DNA of 64,000 nt from Neisseria animaloris (GTDB lineage: Bacteria; Pseudomonadota; Gammaproteobacteria; Burkholderiales; Neisseriaceae), in assembly GCF_900637855.1 (NCBI RefSeq), contig NZ_LR134440.1, positions 1,302,001 to 1,366,000 on the forward strand, given 5' to 3'. The translations under genes and the position numbers were made by a program. This document shows, piece after piece, positions 55,763 through 64,000 of the stretch (its first letter is position 1; each line of letters starts with the position of its first letter). The notes under the pieces are model-generated. The model did no database searches. It saw only the letters and a list, made by a program, of their open reading frames with translations, and was not told the DNA's origin.

Positions 55763-58700
55763 TTAATTGAAAATCTCTCTCCAACTAATACGGCGCAATC
55801 CACAAATCCGACCTTCGACACCAATAGATTCTTTTTTATTGGTAATAAGAGTTCGACTTGCTTTATCCACAAAACATTTATTTTGAGGAATAAACGGCAT
55901 GGTAGTGATCATTCTATCAGTACCTGTACCGCCGCTATCACCGTCAACAGTTACAGGATTATCGTCACCCTTCGCTGTATCAACGTAGGTAAAGTTGAGC
56001 AATCCCGAACTCTTACGGCCATTTGCATAAAACTCTCCATTCATGGGATTGTTTTTGAAAACCAAGTGCGCATCTGATTTTCTCAACGCCCCGCCGGTTT
56101 CCGCATTCAAGCCAAATACCCAGCTAGAACTGCTGATTTTGTTACTACTCTGTCTAACACACAGGTCTCCCTCAAAGTTGTCGGTTTTAGCCGCATCATA
56201 AATTCGTGTACTTACTACTGCAGTCCGTAGAATCATCGTCGGTTTGATTACTACCCGTTCACCGTTTGAAGCCAAATCAACTTTCCAACCTTTATGATTC
56301 GGACTAATAGCGTTGTTAGATAAGAAACGATATTCTTGTCCGTCAATAGTTCTAGAAGAGATCGTCTGCGTCTGTAAATCTTTATCTGTTGCAGCCGTAA
56401 CGTTAGTACTACCATTTTTTGTTGGAGAAACATCATCAAAAATACCGTAAACCGCCTGTTGGTTTTTATCTTCTAAATCTTCTTGATAAATATCGCTACC
56501 GGTACCAAAAATCACAACATATTTCTCTGTGCCTCGGCGAGAAACGGCCGGAGCAGAAGTAATGGGTTGTTTGTCATTCCCTTCATAAATACGCTGATAA
56601 GACCATTTATTTGGGTCCTCTTTTCTAAAATCGAACCGATACATATTACCACCGTAGTCTCCAGCGTAAGCGATGTCAATAATACCGTCAAAATCAACAT
56701 CAACCAATGTAGGACTGGACAACCCTCCTACTCCTTCCGCTACAGAAATTTTACGAAGCAATTCACCGGGATTACCGGTCTTAGTACCTACATTCGCTTC
56801 TTGACCTAAAATATCATAAATATACAAAGCAGTTTCTTGTTTTTTCTCGTCAGATTTCGGGTTATCCACTTTTTTCCATTTTGACGAACTATATCCACTT
56901 GCTAAGAAACCAGCATAGCGAATATTTTTACTGATATCAACAGCAGCCGTATTCGCATTCCGTTGAATAGAAACACGACCAATTTGTGGAGAACCTACCG
57001 TATAACCCAGCTCATTCACTGTACCTTTTTTCGTCTCAAAAAGCGGCACATCTGTTTTGGGATCATCACTACGTACACCTGTCGGTTTCCTTGTAATACG
57101 ATTGATTCCACCAATATTTAAAGCATAGGCTCCGCGCCCTCCTTGCCCCATTGAACCAAACATAAAAATTTGTTGGTTTTCATCTGTACCGTTATGTGAT
57201 GCTGTGCGGCGTAAAACAAATCCTCCGTTAATCATATGGCGATGAGGAACTGTTTGACCATACTTTTCATTAGCAAGATATTTAAGCCCTTTTGCCAAAG
57301 TATTCGACCCGTCTTGCTCCATAGCTGCAGGTATATAACTCAATTCTAATTTATAAGGATGCTCTTTATCATCTTGACTCACAAAGATATGAGCCATGCC
57401 ATCATTGGCCGCAGTAACCAAGAACGCTTGCCTACCATACCGTTCCTTGCCAATAGCTGCAACCGGGCTATCCAAAATATCACCTATCTCCTGACCTTGT
57501 GCACGCACTCGATAGGCTTGGCTGTATTTTTTATTTTGGGCAAGAGTTTTAATTGCTTCATCTGATTGTTCTGGACGAGCTGCTACCCATGGTATCAGTG
57601 CATCTTTCCATTCCTTATCATCAACTGCACTGCCTCTTTCTATTCCAAAATAAGCATTATCTTTTTGCAGGTCTTTTATCCAATAAACACCTTCTCCTGT
57701 ATTTATCAAAGTTTTTCTATCGGCAAAAGAAGGATTTTTAGGCTTAAGGGAAGCATTAATTTTACCATCGGGATTGACATCAAAAAATTGCAGTTGACTG
57801 CTCCATGATCCGGTATCCAATTGAACAATAGCAGCCATATTGGGAACCTTATTACCGGTTACAGCAGGAGCAACAGATCCTTCTATTTCTATGGGTTGGT
57901 TTAAACTTTCTGCTTCAATGCTTTCAAAAATTTTTGCAAACGCATTAATCAAATCATTTGTATTTTTTGCATTATAGTAATATTCGGGCTTACTGGCTCC
58001 GCTCCTAAGGTAAGTTTCACCTCGTTGACTGATAGCTGTACCAAACCCAACTGTAAATGTTTCTGCAATTTGATTAGCGTATATGCTTTTTCCTGTTTTC
58101 TTATCTTTAAAGTCAATATCAGCACCATCCCAACTTTTCCCTGTCTTATCAAACCCACCTGTTTTAAAGTCCTTCGTAGCAAAAGTTTGGCTGAAAAAAC
58201 GTAATCCATCATTCTGATCCCAAAATATATGATACTTGTCATTATCCTTTTGCCTATTGCATCCATTAGAGAAGTCTTTAGGAAACCCAAAATAAGCATC
58301 TCCATTATAGTTAAATGGAGGATTTTTAGCATTTCTTTCGTAACCACAACTTGTATTCGCATCTCCGTCAGACATTAAAACAATATAGTTTTTCTGGCAG
58401 CGATAAAGTGTATTGTTTTTCACAATATCAGAAATCTCATAATAACGGCGGGTTGTTGGCGTGCCACTATCAGCTTTGATTAACTGCACTTGCCTCTGAA
58501 CATGCCGCCAATCATCGCTATATCCTGTCAAATCAGATTTACCATTATTATGCAGTGTTTGCAAACCCCAATTAATTCTATTGTTATAATGTTGCAATAT
58601 TGCAAAAAGTGCTTTCTTAGTAATGTCTAACTTAGATTCATTATCTCTTTGGTTGGCAAAATTTCTATCAACCGTGCTACGACTTCCCTGCTGAGATGAA

Positions 58701-59110
58701 GATCGCCGGGATGAGGAATAGTAGTTAGGGCTTCCCGAAGAATAAGCGCCGTAAAAAGGATCATAATATCCCGCACCATATCTACTATAATATCCATCAT
58801 CGTCATCATAATAATCCCTAACATAATTATTATAATAATTATCATTATAATAATTATAATGATAATAATCTTGAGTATTATTTAATTTTCTACCAGCTGG
58901 CGTATCTTTCATACTTCCGGAATCATCAATGAATAACATTACATTAGGCTTGACTCCATCGCCCGTTGTCGTAACTGTTTTATTTTGAAGGTGTAAAGGA
59001 ATCTGAGCAAACTGGGCATATGCACTATCGCCAATTAAGGCCAAAGCAGAAACTATGCTGCAAATTATCGGCCGCACAGTGCCTTTAAAGCGAGAATTAG
59101 ATTTTTTCAT
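55763..59110 (-). CDS. pilC: Type IV pilus tip adhesin/assembly protein PilC (PilY1-like)
   Basis: 1115 residues. The signal peptide ends at AYA-QFA (residue 32). VMLFIDDSGSMKD (D62-x-S64-x-S66) is the metal-ion site of a von Willebrand A domain. A Tyr/Asp/Asn-rich run covers about 77-150. The C-terminal beta-propeller has the calcium loop DVDFDGIID (D804, D806, D808, D812) known from PilY1, and the end GLRRISWREIF is PilC-like. It controls pilus retraction and adhesion. No poly-G tract is seen near the start, unlike phase-variable pathogen pilC. Start at 59110. Confidence 0.9.
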   Translation of the reverse strand: MKKSNSRFKGTVRPIICSIVSALALIGDSAYAQFAQIPLHLQNKTVTTTGDGVKPNVMLFIDDSGSMKDTPAGRKLNNTQDYYHYNYYNDNYYNNYVRDYYDDDDGYYSRYGAGYYDPFYGAYSSGSPNYYSSSRRSSSQQGSRSTVDRNFANQRDNESKLDITKKALFAILQHYNNRINWGLQTLHNNGKSDLTGYSDDWRHVQRQVQLIKADSGTPTTRRYYEISDIVKNNTLYRCQKNYIVLMSDGDANTSCGYERNAKNPPFNYNGDAYFGFPKDFSNGCNRQKDNDKYHIFWDQNDGLRFFSQTFATKDFKTGGFDKTGKSWDGADIDFKDKKTGKSIYANQIAETFTVGFGTAISQRGETYLRSGASKPEYYYNAKNTNDLINAFAKIFESIEAESLNQPIEIEGSVAPAVTGNKVPNMAAIVQLDTGSWSSQLQFFDVNPDGKINASLKPKNPSFADRKTLINTGEGVYWIKDLQKDNAYFGIERGSAVDDKEWKDALIPWVAARPEQSDEAIKTLAQNKKYSQAYRVRAQGQEIGDILDSPVAAIGKERYGRQAFLVTAANDGMAHIFVSQDDKEHPYKLELSYIPAAMEQDGSNTLAKGLKYLANEKYGQTVPHRHMINGGFVLRRTASHNGTDENQQIFMFGSMGQGGRGAYALNIGGINRITRKPTGVRSDDPKTDVPLFETKKGTVNELGYTVGSPQIGRVSIQRNANTAAVDISKNIRYAGFLASGYSSSKWKKVDNPKSDEKKQETALYIYDILGQEANVGTKTGNPGELLRKISVAEGVGGLSSPTLVDVDFDGIIDIAYAGDYGGNMYRFDFRKEDPNKWSYQRIYEGNDKQPITSAPAVSRRGTEKYVVIFGTGSDIYQEDLEDKNQQAVYGIFDDVSPTKNGSTNVTAATDKDLQTQTISSRTIDGQEYRFLSNNAISPNHKGWKVDLASNGERVVIKPTMILRTAVVSTRIYDAAKTDNFEGDLCVRQSSNKISSSSWVFGLNAETGGALRKSDAHLVFKNNPMNGEFYANGRKSSGLLNFTYVDTAKGDDNPVTVDGDSGGTGTDRMITTMPFIPQNKCFVDKASRTLITNKKESIGVEGRICGLRRISWREIFN

Positions 59111-59623
59111 AATGTGCAAACTTTCATATGTTAGCGTCTAAACTCAAATTTAGAGCTACTTAATTAATAGAGTAAGAATCGAATAGAAAGGATTTCAAAG
59201 TATATTTTTAGACCTAATTCTATTTTAGCACATTCACATTATTTAGCATATTCACATATTGATACATAAAATCAACAATATCAGAGATATATCTATCACG
59301 CTACATCTCGGATAACCTTGAAAATAATTTTGTACACTCCAATCAAGTAACTGATTTAATTTAGATAAAATTCCAGAAAAATTAAATAAATTGCCTCCAA
59401 CATATTTTTCCCAGTGCTTGAGCTAATTTTTTTTTTCGCTTAAAATGTGTTGCTTCTGCGGCATACACCATGCCCTCAAAGCACGTAACACAGTTTTCCG
59501 ACAAACTGTGCGACGTGTTTTTTTTTGACCGGATACTTTAGGCCGTCTGAAAATCTGTAAAGCTGCTTTATTTTTCAGACGGCCTTTCAGCGGATAAATC
59601 ACACAACACAGGAACGAATCATC
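59111..59623. other. Divergent pilC-carA intergenic region
   Basis: 513 AT-rich bases with no supportable gene. A facing DUS pair lies at 59540-59585 and an 11-base T-run near 59430. Both flanking genes start here, so promoters for pilC and carA must lie inside. AGGAACG precedes the carA ATG. Confidence 0.5.
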
Positions 59624-60757
59624 ATGACGACACCAGCAATCCTTGTTCTTGCAGACGGCAATATTTTTCACGGAATATCAATTGGTTATGAAGGATACAC
59701 TTCCGGCGAAGTGGTATTCAATACTTCCATGACCGGTTATCAAGAAATCCTTACCGATCCTTCTTACCGCAAACAAATCGTTACCCTTACCTATCCGCAC
59801 ATCGGTAATACCGGCACCAACAGCGAAGACACTGAAAGCACTGCCGTTCATGCCGCCGGTTTGATTATTCGCGACCTGCCGCTGCTGCACAGCAATTTCC
59901 GCAGCAGCGAGAGTTTGCAGGAATATTTGGTTCGCAACCGAACCGTTGCGATTGCCGACATCGACACCCGCCGTCTCACCCGCATCTTGCGCGACAAAGG
60001 GGCGCAGGCCGGTGCGATTCTGGCCGGTGCGGACGCTACCGAGGGAAAAGCGTGCGAGCTGATTGCGGCGTTCGGCAGCATGGTCGGCAAGGATTTGGCG
60101 AAAGAAGTAACGTGCAGCGAATCTTATGAATGGACGGAAGGCGAATGGAAGCTGGGCAAAGGCTTTGAGAGGCCGTCTGAACAGCCGTTTCATGTGGTTG
60201 CTTACGATTTCGGCGTGAAAACCAATATTCTGCGTATGCTGGCCGAGCGCGGTTGCCGTTTAACCGTTGTGCCGGCACAAACTCCGGCAAAAGACGTACT
60301 GGCGATGAACCCCGACGGCGTGTTTCTTTCCAACGGCCCCGGCGATCCCGAGCCGTGCGATTATGCGATTGCGGCGGTAAAAGAACTGTTGGAAAGCAAA
60401 AAACCGCTGTTCGGTATTTGTTTGGGGCATCAATTATTAGGTTTGGCGGTGGGCGGCCAAACCCGCAAAATGGCGTTCGGTCACCACGGAGCCAACCACC
60501 CTGTTCAAGATTTGGACAGCGGCAAAGTGATGATTACCAGCCAAAACCACGGTTTTGAAGTGGATGCGGATACTTTGCCCGCTCATGTAAAAGTAACGCA
60601 CCGTTCGCTGTTTGACGGCTCGTTGCAAGGCATTGAGCTGACCGAACGGGCGGCGTTCAGTTTCCAAGGCCACCCCGAAGCCAGCCCCGGCCCGCATGAT
60701 GTGGCTTATCTGTTTGATAAATTTATCGACAGCATCAAAGCAGCAAAAGCCGCTTAA
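59624..60757 (+). CDS. carA: Carbamoyl-phosphate synthase small subunit
   Basis: 377 residues. The glutaminase triad is Cys in [12 protein letters not shown], and His and Glu in [13 protein letters not shown]. The N-terminal half with [20 protein letters not shown] is the CarA-specific domain. It releases ammonia from glutamine and tunnels it to CarB for arginine and pyrimidine synthesis. carB starts only at 63540, after a 2.8-kb insertion. An internal DUS is translated as RPSEQ. Confidence 0.96.
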   Translation: MTTPAILVLADGNIFHGISIGYEGYTSGEVVFNTSMTGYQEILTDPSYRKQIVTLTYPHIGNTGTNSEDTESTAVHAAGLIIRDLPLLHSNFRSSESLQEYLVRNRTVAIADIDTRRLTRILRDKGAQAGAILAGADATEGKACELIAAFGSMVGKDLAKEVTCSESYEWTEGEWKLGKGFERPSEQPFHVVAYDFGVKTNILRMLAERGCRLTVVPAQTPAKDVLAMNPDGVFLSNGPGDPEPCDYAIAAVKELLESKKPLFGICLGHQLLGLAVGGQTRKMAFGHHGANHPVQDLDSGKVMITSQNHGFEVDADTLPAHVKVTHRSLFDGSLQGIELTERAAFSFQGHPEASPGPHDVAYLFDKFIDSIKAAKAA

Positions 60758-60759
60758 GG

Positions 60760-60800
60760 TTTTCAGACGGCTTTTCACAAACACAAAGGCCGTCTGAAAA
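60760..60800 (+). terminator. Outward-facing DUS pair after carA
   Basis: TTTTCAGACGGC and GCCGTCTGAAAA, 17 bases apart, begin 2 bases after the carA stop. The arms can pair into a 12-bp stem. Confidence 0.5.
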
Positions 60801-60831
60801 ACATTTTCCCAACCAGCATAGCTAAACCGCC

Positions 60832-60969
60832 ATGATCCCTGCCGAAGTCAAACGCGATGCTAACGTACTCCGATCAGCAGTTGACTTTATAAGCGGCGAC
60901 AAACCCAAGCCGCGGCAGACTTATACGGCACAACGCGAAGCCAATTTGCAAACCCGCCAATCCGAATAA
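60832..60969 (+). CDS. Possible 45-residue protein between carA and leuE
   Basis: ATG at 60832 opens a frame beginning MIPAEVKRDANVLRSAV and ending LQTRQSE. The composition is polar and helical. No motif and no strong ribosome site are visible, so it may be a chance frame or a fragment of a larger gene. Confidence 0.3.
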   Translation: MIPAEVKRDANVLRSAVDFISGDKPKPRQTYTAQREANLQTRQSE

Positions 60970-60994
60970 CCAACCCTAACCCTTTGGCAAATCC

Positions 60995-61645
60995 ATGTTC
61001 GGCATCACCCACCTTACCACTTACATTATCGGCACCATTGCCGTTATTCTGCTACCCGGGCCAAACTCCATGTTTTGCCTGGCCATTGCTGCACAACACG
61101 GCGTAAAAGCGGCTTACCGTTCGGTGACAGGCATTTTATTGGGTGATTCCCTGCTGATTCTTTTTACCGTATTGGGTGCGGGAACATTATTAAAACTCTA
61201 TCCCGCGCTTTTTTACGCCCTCAAACTAATAGGCGGCCTTTATCTGGTTTATATCGGTTGGCATTTACTGCGCGGGGCTGTAAGGAAATGGCAAGCCCCC
61301 TCGTCCTTGATAGAAGCCGATTCGGAGCCTCAACGCCAACCTGCACGGCACATCTTCAAACGCGCCCTGTTGTTGAGCCTAACCAACCCGAAGGCGATAT
61401 TGTTTTTCCTATCGTTTTTCGTACAATTTGTCGACCCGGCTTATCCGCATCCCGCACTGTCGTTTTTAATCTTGGCGTTGATTTTGCAAAGCACCAGTTT
61501 CATCTATTTGAATCTTTTGGCATTTACCGGACACAACATGACAAGGCTTTTCAGACGGCATCGGAAAATATCCTCCGCCGCAATGGGTACGGTCGGGTTG
61601 ATGTTTATCGGGTTTGCCGTAAAAATGTGGGCGGCAACAATATAA
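60995..61645 (+). CDS. LysE/RhtB-family amino acid exporter, LeuE-like
   Basis: 216 residues with about six membrane spans. LLPGPNSMFCLAIAAQHGVKA is the LysE-family first-loop signature, and RALLLSLTNPKAILFFLSFF matches LeuE closely. It would export leucine or similar amino acids. It lies within the carA-carB intervening region, a place where transferred genes accumulate in Neisseria. Confidence 0.85.
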   Translation: MFGITHLTTYIIGTIAVILLPGPNSMFCLAIAAQHGVKAAYRSVTGILLGDSLLILFTVLGAGTLLKLYPALFYALKLIGGLYLVYIGWHLLRGAVRKWQAPSSLIEADSEPQRQPARHIFKRALLLSLTNPKAILFFLSFFVQFVDPAYPHPALSFLILALILQSTSFIYLNLLAFTGHNMTRLFRRHRKISSAAMGTVGLMFIGFAVKMWAATI

Positions 61646-61698
61646 GAGGCCGTCTGAAAAACGTATCTACTTAAAACACTCACATAAGGAAATACTTC

Positions 61699-62202
61699 AT
61701 GATTACAGCCATTTTCATCATTTTCTTCTCCATCCGCCTCGTTTCCCTTTCCATTTCCATCCGAAACGAAAAACGCCTGATCGCCGCCGGAGCCAAACAG
61801 TTCGGCGAGAAAAACTCCAAGCTGCTTGCCGCCGCCCATATCGCCTACTACTTCGCCGCCCTAGCCGAATCCCATATCCGCGGCGTGCAGTTTGATGTCG
61901 TTTCCACCGTCGGCACCACCGTTACCGCCTTCGCCCTCGTGATGCTGTTTTACGTAATCCGTGCGCTCGGCGAAATCTGGACACTGAAAATCTATATCCA
62001 CCCGCAACACAAAATCAACCGCTCTTGGCTGTTCCGCCATGTGCGCCATCCCAACTACTTTTTAAACATCATTCCCGAACTCATCGGTATCGGCTTGCTC
62101 TGCCACGCATGGACAACCATGGCCATCGGCCTGCCCGTTTATTTGGTGATTCTTGCCATCCGCATCCGTCAAGAACACGAAGCCATGCGCCATTTGTGGT
62201 AA
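61699..62202 (+). CDS. Isoprenylcysteine carboxyl methyltransferase-like membrane protein
   Basis: 167 residues with four hydrophobic spans. RHVRHPNYFLNIIPELIGIG carries the R-H-P-N-Y motif of the ICMT/PEMT membrane methyltransferase group, and RIRQEHEAM follows at the usual place for the cofactor-binding E. Bacterial members are of unknown substrate. The ribosome site CATAAGGAAATAC precedes the ATG. Ends just before a DUS hairpin. Confidence 0.72.
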   Translation: MITAIFIIFFSIRLVSLSISIRNEKRLIAAGAKQFGEKNSKLLAAAHIAYYFAALAESHIRGVQFDVVSTVGTTVTAFALVMLFYVIRALGEIWTLKIYIHPQHKINRSWLFRHVRHPNYFLNIIPELIGIGLLCHAWTTMAIGLPVYLVILAIRIRQEHEAMRHLW

Positions 62203-62209
62203 ACATTTG

Positions 62210-62247
62210 CCGAGGCCGTCTGAAAGCCCATTTTCAGACGGCCTCGG
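62210..62247 (+). terminator. DUS hairpin after the ICMT-like gene
   Basis: CCGAGGCCGTCTGAAA with TTTTCAGACGGCCTCGG; the pairing extends three bases beyond the DUS. Begins 7 bases after the stop. Confidence 0.7.
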
Positions 62248-62381
62248 AAGCACCAGCCCCCAATCGGGAGGCTATAAAATAACGTACCATCCCGCCCGAT
62301 ATGAAAAAGACATTCGGGAGCAGATACAAAGGAGGCTACAAAGCCGCTGAAATAATTTCAGACGGCATTGCCTGAAAACCG

Positions 62382-62469
62382 GTAGGGTGTGTGCCAACGG
62401 CACGCACGCGGTGATTGGGGTTTACATTAGAAATTAACAACGCGTGCGTGGCTACGCCACACACCCTAC
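62382..62469. repeat. Inverted repeat bounded by GTAGGGTGTG and CACACCCTAC
   Basis: Arms of 29 bases at 62382-62410 and 62441-62469 are reverse complements with about five mismatches; the 30-base loop is AT-rich. It abuts the truncated PhzF remnant. I do not know a name for this element. Confidence 0.7.
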
Positions 62470-62474
62470 ATGCA

Positions 62475-62651
62475 GGCTACGCTTGCTATTACCTTTCGCG
62501 CGGCACATTCCCGCTCACACGCAGCGTGCGGCAAGGCGACCAAACCGGCCGCCCCAACCGCCTCAGTTTGCGCGTGGACGAAGCCGAAAATATCTATGTG
62601 GGCGGGCGCGTGGTGGAAGTCGGGCGCGGCATGTTCAAGCTGCCGAGTTAA
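62475..62651 (+). pseudogene. C-terminal remnant of a PhzF-family isomerase gene
   Basis: The frame reads SVRQGDQTGRPNRLSLRVDE and IYVGGRVVEVGRGMFKLPS, the last 55 residues of a PhzF/YddE-type epimerase. Family proteins are about 260-300 residues, so roughly 80 percent is lost, cut off at the 62382-62469 repeat. Confidence 0.65.
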
Positions 62652-62717
62652 TCTGTAAAATATTTTACCGGCGCTATATTTACCATGCTTAAGGTTGGTT
62701 TTTTAAATTATTCAGAT

Positions 62718-62820
62718 GTAGGTCGGATTCTTGAATTCGACAAATAGGAAATGCACAGCAAGAAAAAATGTTTTCAGGTAGCCTGAAATTGATTTTGTTG
62801 GATACGTGTATCCGATCTAC
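62718..62820. repeat. Palindrome-ended repeat with Eikenella-type DUS inside
   Basis: Left end GTAGGTCGGATTCTTGAATT and right end GTATCCGATCTAC mirror the element at 15978-16057 in hrpA. Between the ends the minus strand of 62773-62784 reads AGGCTACCTGAA, the Eikenella-type DUS as I recall it, itself inside a small palindrome (TTTCAGG-TAG-CCTGAAA). Confidence 0.7.
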
Positions 62821-62858
62821 GCTTGCTTGCATTTCAGTCAAGCAGGAGTACAAGAACT

Positions 62859-63539
62859 ATGGATAAAAAAAGTTTTTTTCGATTGATAGTGATTGTTTTC
62901 TTGATCATAAATCTTTTTGTTTTGGATATAAGCAGAATATTTACAGATGAATTTATTAATGTAATTAACAAGATTACTAATGATCCCGTTTCTTTTGCTT
63001 TTGGTACATTGTTAGTAGCTTCTAATATTAATGAATTATGTTGGTTAATTTTTTATTTATTTGTTTTAGCTGTAGTGGTTTATCTTATTGGATTTCATGA
63101 TAGAAGATACAATAAAGATATCGGAAAAATTATATTCCATTGGTTTTTATTATGTTTTTTATTGTTATTTTATTTTCGAATTTTATCTAAAATATTAGAA
63201 ATCGCGTTTAATTGTGATAGTTTTAATAAATGTGATGGCATGCTTGAGTTTCTAAAACAAGCAGGCTTAGCTTACCTATATGGGTTCCTGATTACTCTCA
63301 TTTATGAATTTACATTATTCTTTCTTTACTTTGAAACAAGCAAATATTTGGAAGATTTAGATAAGATTTTATGCAAGATAACTGTTTTAATATTTATTTT
63401 TATTATTATTCCCATTGCGTTTACTTATCTGAATTATTCCCATGCAAATTTCCCTTTTATTGGAACGCATTGTTTATTGGGGAGTTTGTTAATGAATGAG
63501 GTTATTAATTTTTATCGTACCATTAAGAAAGACCCCACC
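62859..63539 (+). CDS. AT-rich multi-span membrane protein ORF, in frame with carB and lacking a stop
   Basis: The ATG at 62859 follows AGCAGGAG at fair spacing. 227 codons run to 63539 without a stop and read directly into the carB ATG at 63540 in the same frame. The product [20 protein letters not shown]... has about five hydrophobic spans, with Lys/Asp-rich loops and no family I recognise. GC is about 28 percent by eye, against over 50 percent for carB. Either the gene lost its 3' end by recombination at carB, or a membrane-anchored CarB fusion is made. Confidence 0.6.
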
Positions 63540-64000
63540 ATGCCCAAACGTACCGACCTAAAATCCATCCTAATCATCGGCGCTGGCCCCATTGTGATCG
63601 GCCAGGCCTGCGAGTTTGACTATTCTGGCGCGCAAGCGTGTAAGGCTTTGCGCGAGGAGGGCTATAAAGTCATTCTCGTCAATTCCAACCCCGCCACGAT
63701 TATGACCGACCCTGAAATGGCCGATGTAACCTATATCGAGCCGATTATGTGGCAGACGGTTGAAAAGATTATCGCCAAAGAGCGCCCCGATGCGGTGCTG
63801 CCGACCATGGGCGGCCAAACGGCGCTGAACTGTGCGCTGGATTTGGCGCGCAACGGTGTGCTGGCGAAGTATAACGTCGAGCTGATCGGCGCAACGGAAG
63901 ACGCGATCGATAAAGCGGAAGACCGCGGCCGCTTTAAAGAGGCGATGGAAAAAATCGGCTTGCATTGCCCGAAATCTTTTGTGTGCCACACCATGAACGA
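63540..64000 (+). CDS. carB: Carbamoyl-phosphate synthase large subunit (3' end outside window)
   Basis: 153 codons of the N-terminal ATP-grasp half are visible, starting [20 protein letters not shown], then [20 protein letters not shown] and [20 protein letters not shown]. This matches neisserial CarB from the first residue. Upstream AAGAAAG gives a weak ribosome site 8 bases before ATG 63540, so an internal start is possible although the frame is open back to 62859. CarB makes carbamoyl phosphate with ammonia from CarA. Confidence 0.95.
   Translation, partial: MPKRTDLKSILIIGAGPIVIGQACEFDYSGAQACKALREEGYKVILVNSNPATIMTDPEMADVTYIEPIMWQTVEKIIAKERPDAVLPTMGGQTALNCALDLARNGVLAKYNVELIGATEDAIDKAEDRGRFKEAMEKIGLHCPKSFVCHTMN

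Noticed and set aside
55558..55872. 104-codon minus-strand frame overlapping the pilC 3' end
   Set aside because: Runs through the pilC terminator stem and in another frame of pilC; no support.

Overview
The window is chromosomal DNA from a Neisseria species. It carries dozens of copies of the 12-mer AGGCCGTCTGAA, the AG-DUS dialect of the neisserial DNA uptake sequence, many in inverted pairs just after genes. Gene content is neisserial throughout: lipA/lipB-type capsule genes, pilC, nadR/farR with hpaC, sspAB followed by the bc1 complex, a rpmH-rnpA-yidD-yidC cluster beside dnaA, and carA and carB held apart by inserted DNA. The dialect is shared by several commensal species, so I do not name one.

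Layout. 1-6.6 kb: the end of a capsule locus, with AT-rich biosynthesis genes (two CgeB-like glycosyltransferases and a serine-hydrolase-like protein) followed by kpsC/lipA and kpsS/lipB, which build the Kdo linker for capsule export. 6.8-17.6 kb: housekeeping genes (Sel1-repeat protein, thioesterase, TlpA-like thioredoxin, mgtE, HAD phosphatase, S49 peptidase, hrpA). 17.6-20.6 kb: an AT-rich island with an RloC-like ATPase/anticodon-nuclease candidate and a decayed gene. 20.6-30 kb: AhpD-like protein, hemG and hemL (convergent), mscS, xerC, alkB-like gene, DASS and Nramp-like transporters, a thioredoxin and a small Kazal-like secreted protein. 30-36.8 kb: adhP, an acetamidase remnant, iron ABC importer genes fbpBC divergent from fbpA across a Fur-box-like site, and a T6SS vgrG remnant. 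36.8-45 kb: gyrB, dnaN and dnaA on the minus strand, facing away from rpmH-rnpA-yidD-yidC across a probable origin region. 45-55.5 kb: nadR/farR-hpaC, sspBA, petABC, a Nif3-like gene, prmC, a heptosyltransferase and lysP. 55.7-64 kb: pilC, carA, a 2.8-kb intervening region and the start of carB.

The most unusual points are: (1) an AT-rich, multi-membrane-span ORF at 62859 that runs with no stop codon straight into the carB reading frame; (2) the RloC-like protein with Walker motifs, a CPFC zinc-hook-like motif and a PrrC-like R-E-H set; (3) an unnamed repeat with palindromic ends found both inside hrpA and between carA and carB; (4) uptake sequences of the Eikenella dialect near two of the foreign-looking patches; and (5) four decayed genes visible only by frame-aware translation of regions that look empty (vgrG, acetamidase, PhzF and a gene with one in-frame TAG). 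A fifth candidate remnant at 29859-30077 is weaker.

Limits: all calls come from reading the sequence and from memory of families. No search, alignment or structure prediction was run.
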